This document shows, in pieces, positions 27,075 to 37,097 of a stretch of 64,000 nucleotides of DNA (positions are counted from its first letter, which is position 1; each line of letters opens with the position of its first letter). This DNA comes from Cellulophaga lytica DSM 7489 (GTDB taxonomy: Bacteria; Bacteroidota; Bacteroidia; Flavobacteriales; Flavobacteriaceae). The notes under the pieces are model-generated. The model was not told the DNA's origin. It ran no database searches and saw only the letters and a program-made list of their open reading frames with translations. The position numbers and the translations under genes were made by a program. The stretch spans positions 856,501 through 920,500 of the forward strand of contig NC_015167.1 of assembly GCF_000190595.1 (NCBI RefSeq), given 5' to 3'.

Positions 27075-27090
27075 TGGCACAATTTCTGCC
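27075..27090 (+). promoter_or_regulatory. Candidate sigma-54 (-24/-12) promoter of groESL
   Basis: TGGCACAATTTCTGCC has GG at 27076-27077 and GC at 27088-27089, exactly 10 bases between, as required for sigma-54. It matches TGGCACgnnnnTTGC at all but two of its defined positions. The implied transcript would start about 30 bases before groES. No TAnnTTTG element and no CIRCE repeat were seen in this 84-base leader. Assignment is from pattern only. Confidence 0.5.
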
Positions 27091-27130
27091 TATGTAACAC
27101 CAGAAAAATTAATATTAAAAATCATAAAAT

Positions 27131-27409
27131 ATGGCTAAAGTTAACATTAAACCATTGGCAGATAGAGTGCTAATTGAACCGATGGCAGCAGAAACTAAAA
27201 CAGCTTCTGGATTAATAATTCCAGACACTGCTAAAGAAAAACCTCAACAAGGTAAAGTAGTTGCTGTTGGCCCAGGAACTAAAGATGAAAAAATAACTGT
27301 AAAAATTGGTGACACTGTACTTTACGGTAAATATGCCGGTACAGAGTTAAAGTTAGAAGGTTCTGACTATTTAATGATGAGAGAAAGCGACATTTTAGCT
27401 ATTATCTAA
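27131..27409 (+). CDS. groES: Co-chaperonin GroES
   Basis: 92 residues, normal length. Conserved [12 protein letters not shown] at the start, the mobile loop around [20 protein letters not shown] that contacts GroEL, and [13 protein letters not shown] near the end. It caps the GroEL chamber during ATP-driven folding in the cytoplasm. groEL follows after 105 bases that hold hairpin-forming sequence. Confidence 0.97.
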   Translation: MAKVNIKPLADRVLIEPMAAETKTASGLIIPDTAKEKPQQGKVVAVGPGTKDEKITVKIGDTVLYGKYAGTELKLEGSDYLMMRESDILAII

Positions 27410-27412
27410 AAC

Positions 27413-27488
27413 AGCTATTTGCTAATAGCCTATGGCTTTTAGCTCTAAATTAATAATCAAACTTATGTCTTTAGTTAAAACTAAAGAC
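27413..27488 (+). repeat. Intercistronic hairpins between groES and groEL
   Basis: Two inverted repeats lie in the spacer. One has arms 27414-27419 and 27424-27429 (6 bp). The other has arms 27467-27476 and 27479-27488, a perfect 10-bp palindromic arm pair with a 2-base centre. Neither is followed by a T run, so they are more likely mRNA processing or stability elements than terminators. Confidence 0.55.
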
Positions 27489-27508
27489 TAAACTTAAAAA
27501 ACACATAA

Positions 27509-29149
<1,641 letters not shown>

Positions 29150-29171
29150 TCTTTAAAATATAAGAATACTA

Positions 29172-29203
29172 AAAAACGCTCCAATTTTCATTGGAGCGTT
29201 TTA
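29172..29203. terminator. Bidirectional terminator, groEL and HMA gene
   Basis: Perfect 12-bp stem (29173-29184 with 29191-29202) around a 6-nt loop. It has T-rich flanks in both directions, so it can serve groEL and the minus-strand HMA gene. Confidence 0.88.
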
Positions 29204-29223
29204 TTTTTATAGTTATTATAACA

Positions 29224-29577
29224 CTATTCTTTATGGTCTTCTTGCACATCTATATCTCTATAAAAACAACATGCATGCAAACTATTGTAAACCTCATCTG
29301 GAGCTTTTAAGTTTTTAGTATCATGACCTACAGCCGCAACACTACTCTCTATAGCGTCTAAATTTGTTTTTCGCTCATCAAAAATAACTTTAAGCTCATG
29401 TGTTTTTACATTCCAAATAGCGCTTTTTACTCCTTTAGTTTTTATACAAGCTTTTTCTATACGATCTTTACACATTTGGCAAACCCCGTCTACCTCTAAA
29501 CTTGCTTTTGCATTTTTGTTTTGCCCAAAAGAAACATAAGCAAACAACATCATTACTATTACAGCTATTTTTCTCAT
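29224..29577 (-). CDS. Secreted heavy-metal-associated (HMA) domain protein
   Basis: 117 residues with a signal peptide (RKIAVIVMMLFAYVSFGQ). The HMA fold follows, with metal-binding Cys33 and Cys36 in GVCQMCKDRIEKAC and the later KGVKSAIWNVKTHELKVIF strand pair. A further Cys pair lies near the end (HACCFYRD). It is exported, unlike cytoplasmic CopZ chaperones, so it probably handles copper or a similar soft metal in the periplasm. It lies 12 bases after the TonB-dependent receptor gene and probably shares its transcript. Confidence 0.85.
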   Translation of the reverse strand: MRKIAVIVMMLFAYVSFGQNKNAKASLEVDGVCQMCKDRIEKACIKTKGVKSAIWNVKTHELKVIFDERKTNLDAIESSVAAVGHDTKNLKAPDEVYNSLHACCFYRDIDVQEDHKE

Positions 29578-29589
29578 AATTTTTATATT

Positions 29590-31839
29590 TTATTTTTTAA
29601 ACTTATTTATTTTAAATCGCAACCCTGCGTAGTACATACTTCCAAAAACTGGTCCGTATACAAAAGTAGTATCAAAATTAGAGCCAAAAGGGTCATCTGC
29701 TCCTACAATTGGCATATCTTGCCTAACATTAGTTATATTTTCACCGCCTACATACACCTCAAACTTAGGAGAAAACACTTTAGTAATTTGCGCATTTACA
29801 GTTGCTACATTTGGCGTGTAACTTGGCAACCTATATGCTTCAGGGTTAGTTTCTGTAGAAGAAAAACGTTGTGTACCTAACCAATTAAAGGTAGCATCAA
29901 ACTTCCATTTTTTAATAAAACCGTGACCTTTTGTTTGGTATGATGCATTTGCAAAAAACCTATGTTTAGGCGTTAAAGACCTTTCTAGCTTTGCAGATTT
30001 GTATTGCGTTTTAATATCATATAATTTATAAGCCACACGCAAATCAAAATTACCAAACACATTATAGTTTAACTCTGTCTGAAAACTATTTGCATAACTA
30101 TCTCCTTCTAAATTATAAAAACTAACCTCTTGCGGGTTTTCCCAATCTACAACTATCTGATTCTCAAAATCTGTTCTGTAAAAGTCTACAGAGATATCAC
30201 CTTTTTTATCAAATAAATTAAAACCTTGTAAATAAGACACGCCATAATTCCAAGCAATTTCTGGATCTAAACCGTAAATATTACCGCCATCATCATCAAT
30301 ATTTATAACTCTACCACTTGCAAACATACGTTGGTTTTCTGCAAAAATATTAGCTGTACGTTTACCTCTACCAAATGAAGCTCTAAGAGCAGATTTCTCC
30401 CATGGAGAATAACGCAAATGAAACCTAGGAGTTACAAAAAAGCCAAGTCTATTATGGTTGTCTACACGTACACCTGCTGTAATATTTAACTTCTCTAAAT
30501 TATCATAACCATACTCAAAATAACCTCCTATAGAGTTATCTATACGCGCATAATTATCTGTAAGTACTAACTCATCATACTTATCATACGTAAAATTAAT
30601 TCCGGTTTTAACCTTATGTCTAGAGTCTCCTATTATAGAGTTGTAATTAATGTTTGAGTATACACTGCTATGCTCTATATCATATACATTTAAGCCAAAA
30701 TATGAATCTTGCTTATGGTTGCTTACTGCAAACTGTGCACCTAAAACCTGCCAAGGCAATTCTGGATTAACATAACCAAACTTAGCAGAAAAATCTATAC
30801 GCTCTGTATTAATTTCACTGCCCCAAGCATTGGTTGTTAATTTATCTGTATCTGGATCAAAATTTAACTGCCCAGTTTGTTTATCATCATTTAGATACCT
30901 AATATTAAAAAAGGATCCAATTCCTTTTTCCATATCTATATACTGCCACCTGTTCATGATATTAATTTGGTTGTATATTGGCATATCCATAAAGCCATCA
31001 TTATTAACATCATGCTTTTTATTATGCTTATTACCGTGTATATACAAGCCTGTACTCCATTTGTCACTTACCTTAGTATTAAAATGGGTATTTAGCTCTA
31101 AACGCTCACTACTTGCTGCATATAAATTCACAAATAAAGCATCATCTGAAATAGGTTTTTTAAGCTCTGCATTTATTTGCCCCGCTATACTCTCGTAGCC
31201 ATTTATTACGCTTCCCATACCTTTGGTAATTTGTATGCTCTCTACCCAAGTACCAGGTATAAAACTTAACCCATACGCTTGTGATGCACCACGTACAGAT
31301 GGTATGTTCTCTGTAGCTATTAAAATATAAGGACTTGTTAAGCCTAACATTTTTATTTGCCTTGTTCCAGACACAGCATCTGCAAAGTTAACATCTATAG
31401 ATGGGTTGGTTTCAAAACTTTCAGACAAATTACAACAAGCAGCTTTAAGCAACTCATCACTACTTACAACCATTGTATTTTCTGCTTTTAAATACAGTTT
31501 GGTTGTAGCTTCTTTTTTTGCAGTAATTGTAACCTCATCTAAAGTACTTGTAGATTGTAAATTATGGGTAATTTTCCCTGGTTTAGTTATGGTAAGTGTA
31601 TCAGTTTTAAACCCAACATAACTTATTATTAATTTAGAATATTCTTTTTTGTAAGGCACAGAAAACGTACCATCTAAATCTGTTATAACACCCACCTTAG
31701 TATTATGCCAGTACACATTTGCACCTGCTAAGGGCAGAATTTGCCCATTAGCCGTTTCTTCATTTATTACACCACTAACCTTGTCCTGAGCGCACATAAA
31801 TAAGGGAAATAAAAGAAAAGTAAATAGTATTTTTTGCAT
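29590..31839 (-). CDS. TonB-dependent receptor, metal-cluster type
   Basis: 749 residues from the ATG at 31839 (MQKILFTFLLFPLFMCAQ signal peptide); a start four codons earlier is possible. Residues ~20-110 are a CarbopepD-like beta-sandwich (PLAGANVYWHNTKVGVITDL), then a plug domain (LGLTSPYILIATENIPSV and GMGSVINGYESIAGQINAEL) and a ~500-residue barrel ending KFEVYVGGENITNV...YAGLRFKI. A Cys pair occurs in KAACCNLSESFE before the plug. Neighbouring HMA and Cys-rich proteins suggest metal or metal-complex uptake across the outer membrane. The 123 bases before it hold a perfect inverted repeat. Confidence 0.88.
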   Translation of the reverse strand: MQKILFTFLLFPLFMCAQDKVSGVINEETANGQILPLAGANVYWHNTKVGVITDLDGTFSVPYKKEYSKLIISYVGFKTDTLTITKPGKITHNLQSTSTLDEVTITAKKEATTKLYLKAENTMVVSSDELLKAACCNLSESFETNPSIDVNFADAVSGTRQIKMLGLTSPYILIATENIPSVRGASQAYGLSFIPGTWVESIQITKGMGSVINGYESIAGQINAELKKPISDDALFVNLYAASSERLELNTHFNTKVSDKWSTGLYIHGNKHNKKHDVNNDGFMDMPIYNQINIMNRWQYIDMEKGIGSFFNIRYLNDDKQTGQLNFDPDTDKLTTNAWGSEINTERIDFSAKFGYVNPELPWQVLGAQFAVSNHKQDSYFGLNVYDIEHSSVYSNINYNSIIGDSRHKVKTGINFTYDKYDELVLTDNYARIDNSIGGYFEYGYDNLEKLNITAGVRVDNHNRLGFFVTPRFHLRYSPWEKSALRASFGRGKRTANIFAENQRMFASGRVINIDDDGGNIYGLDPEIAWNYGVSYLQGFNLFDKKGDISVDFYRTDFENQIVVDWENPQEVSFYNLEGDSYANSFQTELNYNVFGNFDLRVAYKLYDIKTQYKSAKLERSLTPKHRFFANASYQTKGHGFIKKWKFDATFNWLGTQRFSSTETNPEAYRLPSYTPNVATVNAQITKVFSPKFEVYVGGENITNVRQDMPIVGADDPFGSNFDTTFVYGPVFGSMYYAGLRFKINKFKK

Positions 31840-31877
31840 TTTTAAAATCAATTTTTAAAACTTGAAATATATTTTTT

Positions 31878-31902
31878 AAAAGTTTACATAACATAAACTT
31901 TT
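31878..31902. promoter_or_regulatory. Perfect inverted repeat upstream of the receptor gene, possible operator
   Basis: 9-bp arms 31878-31886 and 31894-31902 around a 7-base centre, 39 bases before the receptor ATG. The symmetry and place suit a dimeric repressor site or an mRNA leader hairpin. No T run follows on either strand within the repeat, so a terminator is less likely. Confidence 0.45.
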
Positions 31903-31962
31903 GCAACACTATGCCACTTGTGTGCATTGTGTTGTAAAATCACAATCAATTATTTAAAAAAA

Positions 31963-32367
31963 TCAAATTATAAAAACCTGATGGGATACTTGTAAGTTTT
32001 GCACCAGAAGTGGTGGCGCATATTTTTTTTCGCTAGTTTTTTGCTTTAAAACATATAAATCACTAGCAGTTAAGCTTAAAATTGAAGTAACAACATATTG
32101 CGTAATTACTTTTTCTTTTTGGTCTGATGCTACTGTTAATCTATCCTGACCTTTTACAGCTTCTAGAATACCTTTACAACAATTGTCTTCTGAAGTGTTA
32201 GACGTTTGCACAAAAGCGCTTTCTCCGCAGCCAAAATCTTCTGGATATACAGAAACTGAAACTAACTCTCCACAACAAAAATGTTTTTCTACAGCAAAAG
32301 AAACTGTAGAAAGCAGCACTAACAATGCAAGTGCAATAGTTGTTATTTTATGTAGTAGTTGTTTCAT
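31963..32367 (-). CDS. Small exported Cys-rich protein (HYC_CC_PP family)
   Basis: 134 residues from the ATG at 32367 (MKQLLHKITTIALALLVLLS, signal peptide). Conserved features match the family named HYC_CC_PP: KHFCCGELV near the mature N-terminus, DNCCKGI in the middle, and KYAPPLLV near the end. There are six cysteines in the first 65 mature residues. The pattern suggests metal binding outside the cytoplasm. Function is not established to my knowledge. It is first in a minus-strand cluster with a TonB-dependent receptor and an HMA protein. Confidence 0.8.
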   Translation of the reverse strand: MKQLLHKITTIALALLVLLSTVSFAVEKHFCCGELVSVSVYPEDFGCGESAFVQTSNTSEDNCCKGILEAVKGQDRLTVASDQKEKVITQYVVTSILSLTASDLYVLKQKTSEKKYAPPLLVQNLQVSHQVFII

Positions 32368-32513
32368 TATAAGCACAAAAGTAAATAAAAAACTCTTATT
32401 TACACAGATTTGGTTGCCAAACCAACGTTAAATGTGGTAGGCTCTTCTAGTTTTGTTATTTAACAATTGGTTTTATTCAAAAAAATAATAATGTAGAATT
32501 AAAAATTAAGGCA

Positions 32514-32521
32514 TATTTTTG
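32514..32521 (+). promoter_or_regulatory. Probable -7 element of the GAF-domain gene
   Basis: TATTTTTG (TAnnTTTG), 23 bases before the ATG at 32545. No TTG at -33 spacing. Confidence 0.45.
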
Positions 32522-32544
32522 CATAAAATTTTTAGTTTACAAAA

Positions 32545-32997
32545 ATGTTACAAGATCTAAAATCATCAGTTTTAAACATCATAGAAGAAAACAAAGGCAA
32601 TAGAGACCAAAGTCTTTTAGCAATTTGCGAATTATTAGAAGAAAACGTGCCTTACTATAATTGGGTTGGTTTTTATTTTAAAAATGGTGATAAAAATGAA
32701 TTAAAATTAGGTCCTTATGTAGGTGAACCTACAGATCATGTAATTATACCGTTTGGCAAAGGCATATGTGGACAAGTTGCAGTGTCTAATGAAAATTTTG
32801 TTGTACCAGATGTACAAGCACAAGACAATTACATTGCTTGCAGCATAACTGTAAAAGCAGAAATAGTAATTCCTATTTTTGTAAACGGAGAAAACATTGG
32901 GCAAATAGACATAGACTCTAACACTCCTGACCCTTTTTCTAAAGAAGATGAAGACTTTTTAGAGTTTGTATGTGCAGAAGTTGCTAAAATTCTTTAA
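32545..32997 (+). CDS. GAF-domain protein, probable free methionine-(R)-sulfoxide reductase
   Basis: 150 residues forming a single GAF domain. The fRMsr pattern is visible: YYNWVGFYF, GPYVGEP, PFGKGICGQ with Cys75, DNYIACS with Cys99, KAEIVIPIF and GQIDIDSNTPDPF. These proteins reduce free methionine-R-sulfoxide using active-site cysteines. The first cysteine seen in some relatives between these two is absent here (NENFVVPDV). It stands alone between the metal cluster and purH. Confidence 0.85.
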   Translation: MLQDLKSSVLNIIEENKGNRDQSLLAICELLEENVPYYNWVGFYFKNGDKNELKLGPYVGEPTDHVIIPFGKGICGQVAVSNENFVVPDVQAQDNYIACSITVKAEIVIPIFVNGENIGQIDIDSNTPDPFSKEDEDFLEFVCAEVAKIL

Positions 32998-33023
32998 AAC
33001 TTTGTGTTTTTGTTAATAAACCA

Positions 33024-33056
33024 TTGCTGTTCTTAATCGCAAAAAAATTACTTTTG
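33024..33056 (+). promoter_or_regulatory. Promoter of purH
   Basis: TTG at 33024-33026 and TACTTTTG at 33049-33056, spacer 22 bases, 36 bases before the ATG. Good match to the Bacteroidota consensus. Confidence 0.65.
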
Positions 33057-33092
33057 TGTCCTTATTCAATCTTTTAACAATAAGCACATAAA

Positions 33093-34625
33093 ATGAGTAC
33101 CACAAAAAAAGCTACATCAGCATTAATTTCTGTTTTTCACAAAGACGGTTTAGAACCTTTAGTAAAAAAGTTTAACGAACTTGGAATAACAATTTACTCT
33201 ACTGGAGGCACAGAAAAATTTATTAAAGAATTAGGAATTGATGTTATACCTGTAGAAGATGTAACTAGCTACCCATCTATTTTAGGAGGACGTGTAAAAA
33301 CCTTACACCCTAAAGTTTTTGGTGGTATTTTAAACAGACAAGAAAACGAGAACGACCAAGCACAGTTAGCTGAGTTTGATATTCCTCAGTTAGATATTGT
33401 AATTGTAGACTTATACCCTTTTGAAAAAACAGTTGCAAGTGGCGCTCCAGAACAAGATATTATTGAAAAAATTGATATAGGTGGTATTTCTTTAATTAGA
33501 GCCGCTGCCAAAAATTTTAAAGATGTACTTTGTGTTTCTTCTATGGAAGATTACAGTGAAGTTTTAGATATTATTACTGCCGGTAATGGCACAACAACTA
33601 TAGAAGATCGTAAGCGTTTTGCTGCTAAATCTTTTAATGTATCTTCTCATTACGATACTGCCATTTTTAACTACTTTAATAAAGAAAAAGAAGAAACTGT
33701 TTTAAAAATTAGCGAAACTAATGGTAAAGTTTTACGCTACGGAGAAAACCCACACCAAAAAGGATTCTTCTTTGGAGATTTTGAAGCAATGTTTAACAAA
33801 TTACACGGCAAAGAATTAAGTTACAACAACTTGTTAGATGTAGATGCTGCGGTGAATTTAATGGGGGAATTTAAAAATGATGAACCTACGTTTGCTATTT
33901 TAAAGCACAACAACGCTTGTGGTTTAGCTTCTAGAGAAACACTACACCAAGCTTATGTAGATGCCCTAGCTGGTGATCCTGTTTCTGCTTTTGGCGGTGT
34001 ATTAATTGCAAACAAAGAAATAGACCTTGCAACAGCAGAAGAAATACACAAATTATTTTGTGAGGTTGTTATAGCTCCTAGCTATGCAGCAGATGCTTTA
34101 GAAGTATTAAAAGGTAAAAAGAACAGAATTATTTTAGTGCAGAATGATGTAGCCTTACCAGAAACATTGGTAAGAACTTGTTTAAATGGTGTACTAGTAC
34201 AAGATAAAGACCATAAAACAGATACTGTTGCAGATTTACAAAATGCTACAGACACAAAACCTACAGCAGAAGAAATTGAAGATTTAATATTTGCCTCTAA
34301 ATTATGCAAACACACAAAATCTAACACAATTGTACTTGCTAAAGGAAAACAATTATGTGCTAGCGGAACAGGACAAACCTCTAGAGTAGATGCTTTAAAC
34401 CAAGCTATACATAAAGCTAAGTCTTTTAATTTTGATTTAAACGGAGCGGTAATGGCTAGTGATGCTTTTTTCCCATTCCCAGACTGTGTAGAAATAGCAG
34501 GTACTAATGGCATTACAAGTGTAATACAACCTGGCGGATCTATAAAAGACCAATTAAGCATAGATTATTGCAACGAAAACAAAATTTCTATGGTAATGAC
34601 TGGCACACGTCATTTTAAACATTAA
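33093..34625 (+). CDS. purH: Bifunctional AICAR formyltransferase / IMP cyclohydrolase
   Basis: 510 residues, standard length. The N-terminal MGS-like cyclohydrolase domain shows SALISVFHKDGLEPLVKKF, ITIYSTGGTEKF, ILGGRVKTLHPKVFGGIL and DLYPF. The C-terminal transformylase shows RYGENPHQKG, LKHNNACGLA, FGGVLIANKEID and MASDAFFPFPD. It catalyses the last two steps of IMP synthesis. mreB follows after 56 bases, with a possible own promoter overlapping the purH stop codon. Confidence 0.97.
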   Translation: MSTTKKATSALISVFHKDGLEPLVKKFNELGITIYSTGGTEKFIKELGIDVIPVEDVTSYPSILGGRVKTLHPKVFGGILNRQENENDQAQLAEFDIPQLDIVIVDLYPFEKTVASGAPEQDIIEKIDIGGISLIRAAAKNFKDVLCVSSMEDYSEVLDIITAGNGTTTIEDRKRFAAKSFNVSSHYDTAIFNYFNKEKEETVLKISETNGKVLRYGENPHQKGFFFGDFEAMFNKLHGKELSYNNLLDVDAAVNLMGEFKNDEPTFAILKHNNACGLASRETLHQAYVDALAGDPVSAFGGVLIANKEIDLATAEEIHKLFCEVVIAPSYAADALEVLKGKKNRIILVQNDVALPETLVRTCLNGVLVQDKDHKTDTVADLQNATDTKPTAEEIEDLIFASKLCKHTKSNTIVLAKGKQLCASGTGQTSRVDALNQAIHKAKSFNFDLNGAVMASDAFFPFPDCVEIAGTNGITSVIQPGGSIKDQLSIDYCNENKISMVMTGTRHFKH

Positions 34626-34630
34626 TTTTG
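34623..34630 (+). promoter_or_regulatory. Possible mreB promoter -7 element overlapping the purH stop
   Basis: TAATTTTG (TAnnTTTG) begins on the first base of the purH stop codon. It lies 51 bases before the mreB ATG. No -33 TTG at the usual spacing, so support is modest. Confidence 0.35.
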
Positions 34631-34681
34631 TTACATTCGTCGATTAAACTTACTTTTAGTCCAGAAACCAATTTATAATAC

Positions 34682-35710
34682 ATGGGATTTTTTGATTTTT
34701 TTACAGAAGAGATAGCTATAGATCTTGGAACAGCCAATACGCTAATAATACATTTAGACAAAGTTGTTGTAGATAGCCCTTCTATTGTTGCTAGAGATAG
34801 AATTAGCGGAAAAATAATTGCAGTTGGTAAAGATGCCAATATGATGCAAGGTAAAACCCATGAAAATATAAAAACAATTAGACCTCTTAAAGATGGTGTA
34901 ATTGCAGATTTTGATGCATCTGAAAAGATGATAAATATGTTTATTAAAAACATACCTGCATTAAAAAAGAAATGGTTTCCGCCTGCATTGCGTATGGTTG
35001 TTTGTATTCCTTCTGGTATTACAGAAGTAGAAATGCGAGCAGTAAAAGAATCTTGTGAACGTGTAAACGGTAAAGAGGTTTATTTAATTCATGAACCTAT
35101 GGCAGCAGCTATTGGTATTGGTTTAGATATTATGCAACCTAAAGGTAACATGATTGTAGATATAGGTGGTGGTACTACAGAAATTGCTGTTATTGCATTA
35201 GGTGGTATTGTTTGTGATAAGTCTGTGAAAATTGCAGGTGATGTATTTACAAATGATATTATATACTATATGCGTACACAACATAACCTTTATGTAGGTG
35301 AAAGTACTGCCGAAAATATAAAAATAACAATAGGTTCTGCTACAGAAGATTTACAAGAACCACCAGAAGAAATGTCTGTACAAGGTAGAGATTTACTAAC
35401 AGGTAAGCCTAAGCAAGTATCTATCTCATACAGAGAAATAGCTAAGGCTTTAGACAAGTCTATCTTAAGAATTGAAGATGCTGTGATGGAAACTTTATCT
35501 CAAACTCCACCAGAATTAGCTGCAGACATCTATAACACAGGTATTTACCTTGCAGGTGGAGGATCTATGCTAAGAGGATTAGACCGTAGGTTATCCCAAA
35601 AGACAGATTTACCCGTATATATAGCAGAAGATCCTTTACGCGCAGTTGTTAGAGGAACAGGTATTGCTCTTAAAAACTTAGAACGTTATAAAAATATCCT
35701 AATTAAATAA
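34682..35710 (+). CDS. mreB: Rod-shape determining protein MreB
   Basis: 342 residues, actin fold. Phosphate-1 motif IAIDLGTANT, HEPMAAAIGIG, phosphate-2 MIVDIGGGTTEIAVI, and the adenosine motif YLAGGGSMLRGLD. It polymerises under the inner membrane and guides the elongasome. First of the mreB-mreC-mreD-mrdA-rodA set. Confidence 0.97.
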   Translation: MGFFDFFTEEIAIDLGTANTLIIHLDKVVVDSPSIVARDRISGKIIAVGKDANMMQGKTHENIKTIRPLKDGVIADFDASEKMINMFIKNIPALKKKWFPPALRMVVCIPSGITEVEMRAVKESCERVNGKEVYLIHEPMAAAIGIGLDIMQPKGNMIVDIGGGTTEIAVIALGGIVCDKSVKIAGDVFTNDIIYYMRTQHNLYVGESTAENIKITIGSATEDLQEPPEEMSVQGRDLLTGKPKQVSISYREIAKALDKSILRIEDAVMETLSQTPPELAADIYNTGIYLAGGGSMLRGLDRRLSQKTDLPVYIAEDPLRAVVRGTGIALKNLERYKNILIK

Positions 35711-35775
35711 TTAGTTAGGATGTTTTTATGACATAAGTATAGGCTTAAGTTTATACCGCCAAATATGTAAAATGA

Positions 35776-36588
35776 ATGCAACAAATTATCAACTTTTTAA
35801 TAAGAAACAAAAACGGGCTACTGTATGTTTTTTTATTACTAATTGCGTTGGGATTTACGGTACAAGCAAACTCTTATCATCAATCTAAATTTTTAAATTC
35901 TTCCAGTTGGCTTACTGGTAATATTTACCAAACATCTACCAATATATCTACCTATTTTTCATTACAAAATGAAAATAATATACTGGTAGAAGAAAACAAA
36001 AGGCTACGCAACTTACTTTTTAATAAAAACATTGTTGCTCCAGATAGTATTAAAACAGACTCCTCTTCTACCTACAACATAGTAACTGCCAACGTTATTA
36101 AAAATAGTTATTCACTATCTAAAAATTACATTACTATTAACGCTGGTAAAAATCAAAACGTAAAAGAAGATATGGGTGTTATAACGTCTAATGGTATTTT
36201 AGGCATTATAGATCATACATCTAACAATTTCTCACTAGTACAAAGTATACTAAATACAAAGTCTACAATTAATGCCAAACTTAAAAACGAAGAATATTTT
36301 GGTTCTTTAGTATGGGATACCAAAGATTTTAACACTGCACAGCTAACAGATATTCCTAGGCTAGTTAAATTAAACATAGGAGATACTATAGTTACTGGTG
36401 CAAGTTCTAGTATTTTCCCAAAAGATATTCCTATTGGTGTTATAAAAGATTACAGTTTAAAAAAATCTGAAAATGTATACCACATTAACATTAGTCTTTT
36501 TCAGGATATGGCTAACATTAAAAATGTATACATTATTAAAAACAAAGATATTGCAGAGATTAAAGAATTAGAAAAGAAAATTAAATAA
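35776..36588 (+). CDS. mreC: Rod-shape determining protein MreC
   Basis: 270 residues: one N-terminal membrane helix (GLLYVFLLLIALGFTV), a coiled coil (~70-95, LQNENNILVEENKRL), and the periplasmic MreC beta domains with GVITSNGILGIID and GDTIVTGASSSIFPKDIPIG. It bridges MreB and PBP2 in the periplasm. It overlaps mreD by one base (TAATG). The ATG at 35776 is preferred to an out-of-frame ATG four bases earlier. Confidence 0.93.
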   Translation: MQQIINFLIRNKNGLLYVFLLLIALGFTVQANSYHQSKFLNSSSWLTGNIYQTSTNISTYFSLQNENNILVEENKRLRNLLFNKNIVAPDSIKTDSSSTYNIVTANVIKNSYSLSKNYITINAGKNQNVKEDMGVITSNGILGIIDHTSNNFSLVQSILNTKSTINAKLKNEEYFGSLVWDTKDFNTAQLTDIPRLVKLNIGDTIVTGASSSIFPKDIPIGVIKDYSLKKSENVYHINISLFQDMANIKNVYIIKNKDIAEIKELEKKIK

Positions 36589-37097
36589 TGCTAAATAATA
36601 AAATTACAATACATATTATTAGGTTTTTCTTTCTTGTTCTTGCACAAGTATTAATTTTTAATAATATCAACTTTTTAGGTTTTGTAAACCCTATGGTTTA
36701 TGTGTTATTTTTTTATTGGTATCCTGTAAAAGAAAATAAATCTATTTTGCTTATTGTTAGTTTTTTCTTTGGATTAACAATAGATTTTTTCTCAGACACA
36801 ATGGCAATACATACAGCTGCATGCTTAACAATTGCATATCTAAGGTCTGGCATTATGCGCTTTTGTTTTGGCGTAAACTATGATTTTCAAAACTTTAAAA
36901 TGACCTCTACAACAACATTACAACAGGTTACTTTTTTAGCTTTATTAATTTTATTTCATCATTTAATTTTCTTTTCGCTAGAAATTTTTAGTTTCAGTAA
37001 TTTGTTGCTAATTTTAAAGAAAGTTTTAATTGTTGGTAGTGCAACCTTACTTCTTTGCCTATTAATAAAATCATTGTTTAGTACCCAGAAAAAATGA
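36588..37097 (+). CDS. mreD: Rod-shape determining protein MreD
   Basis: 169 residues with about five membrane helices (ITIHIIRFFFLVLAQVLIFN, FVNPMVYVLFFYWYPV, SILLIVSFFFGLTIDFFSDT), the small MreD layout. It is an inner-membrane partner of MreC and PBP2. It overlaps mreC by 1 base and mrdA by 4 (ATGA), so translation is probably coupled. Confidence 0.88.
   Translation: MLNNKITIHIIRFFFLVLAQVLIFNNINFLGFVNPMVYVLFFYWYPVKENKSILLIVSFFFGLTIDFFSDTMAIHTAACLTIAYLRSGIMRFCFGVNYDFQNFKMTSTTTLQQVTFLALLILFHHLIFFSLEIFSFSNLLLILKKVLIVGSATLLLCLLIKSLFSTQKK

Noticed and set aside
26991-27130. CIRCE (HrcA operator) before groES
   Set aside because: No TTAGCACTC-N9-GAGTGCTAA repeat or near match is present.
31900-31917. 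Sigma-54-like TGGCATAGTGTTGC on the minus strand before the TonB receptor gene
   Set aside because: GG and GC are only nine bases apart; sigma-54 needs ten. Spacing is rarely tolerated, so I did not call it.
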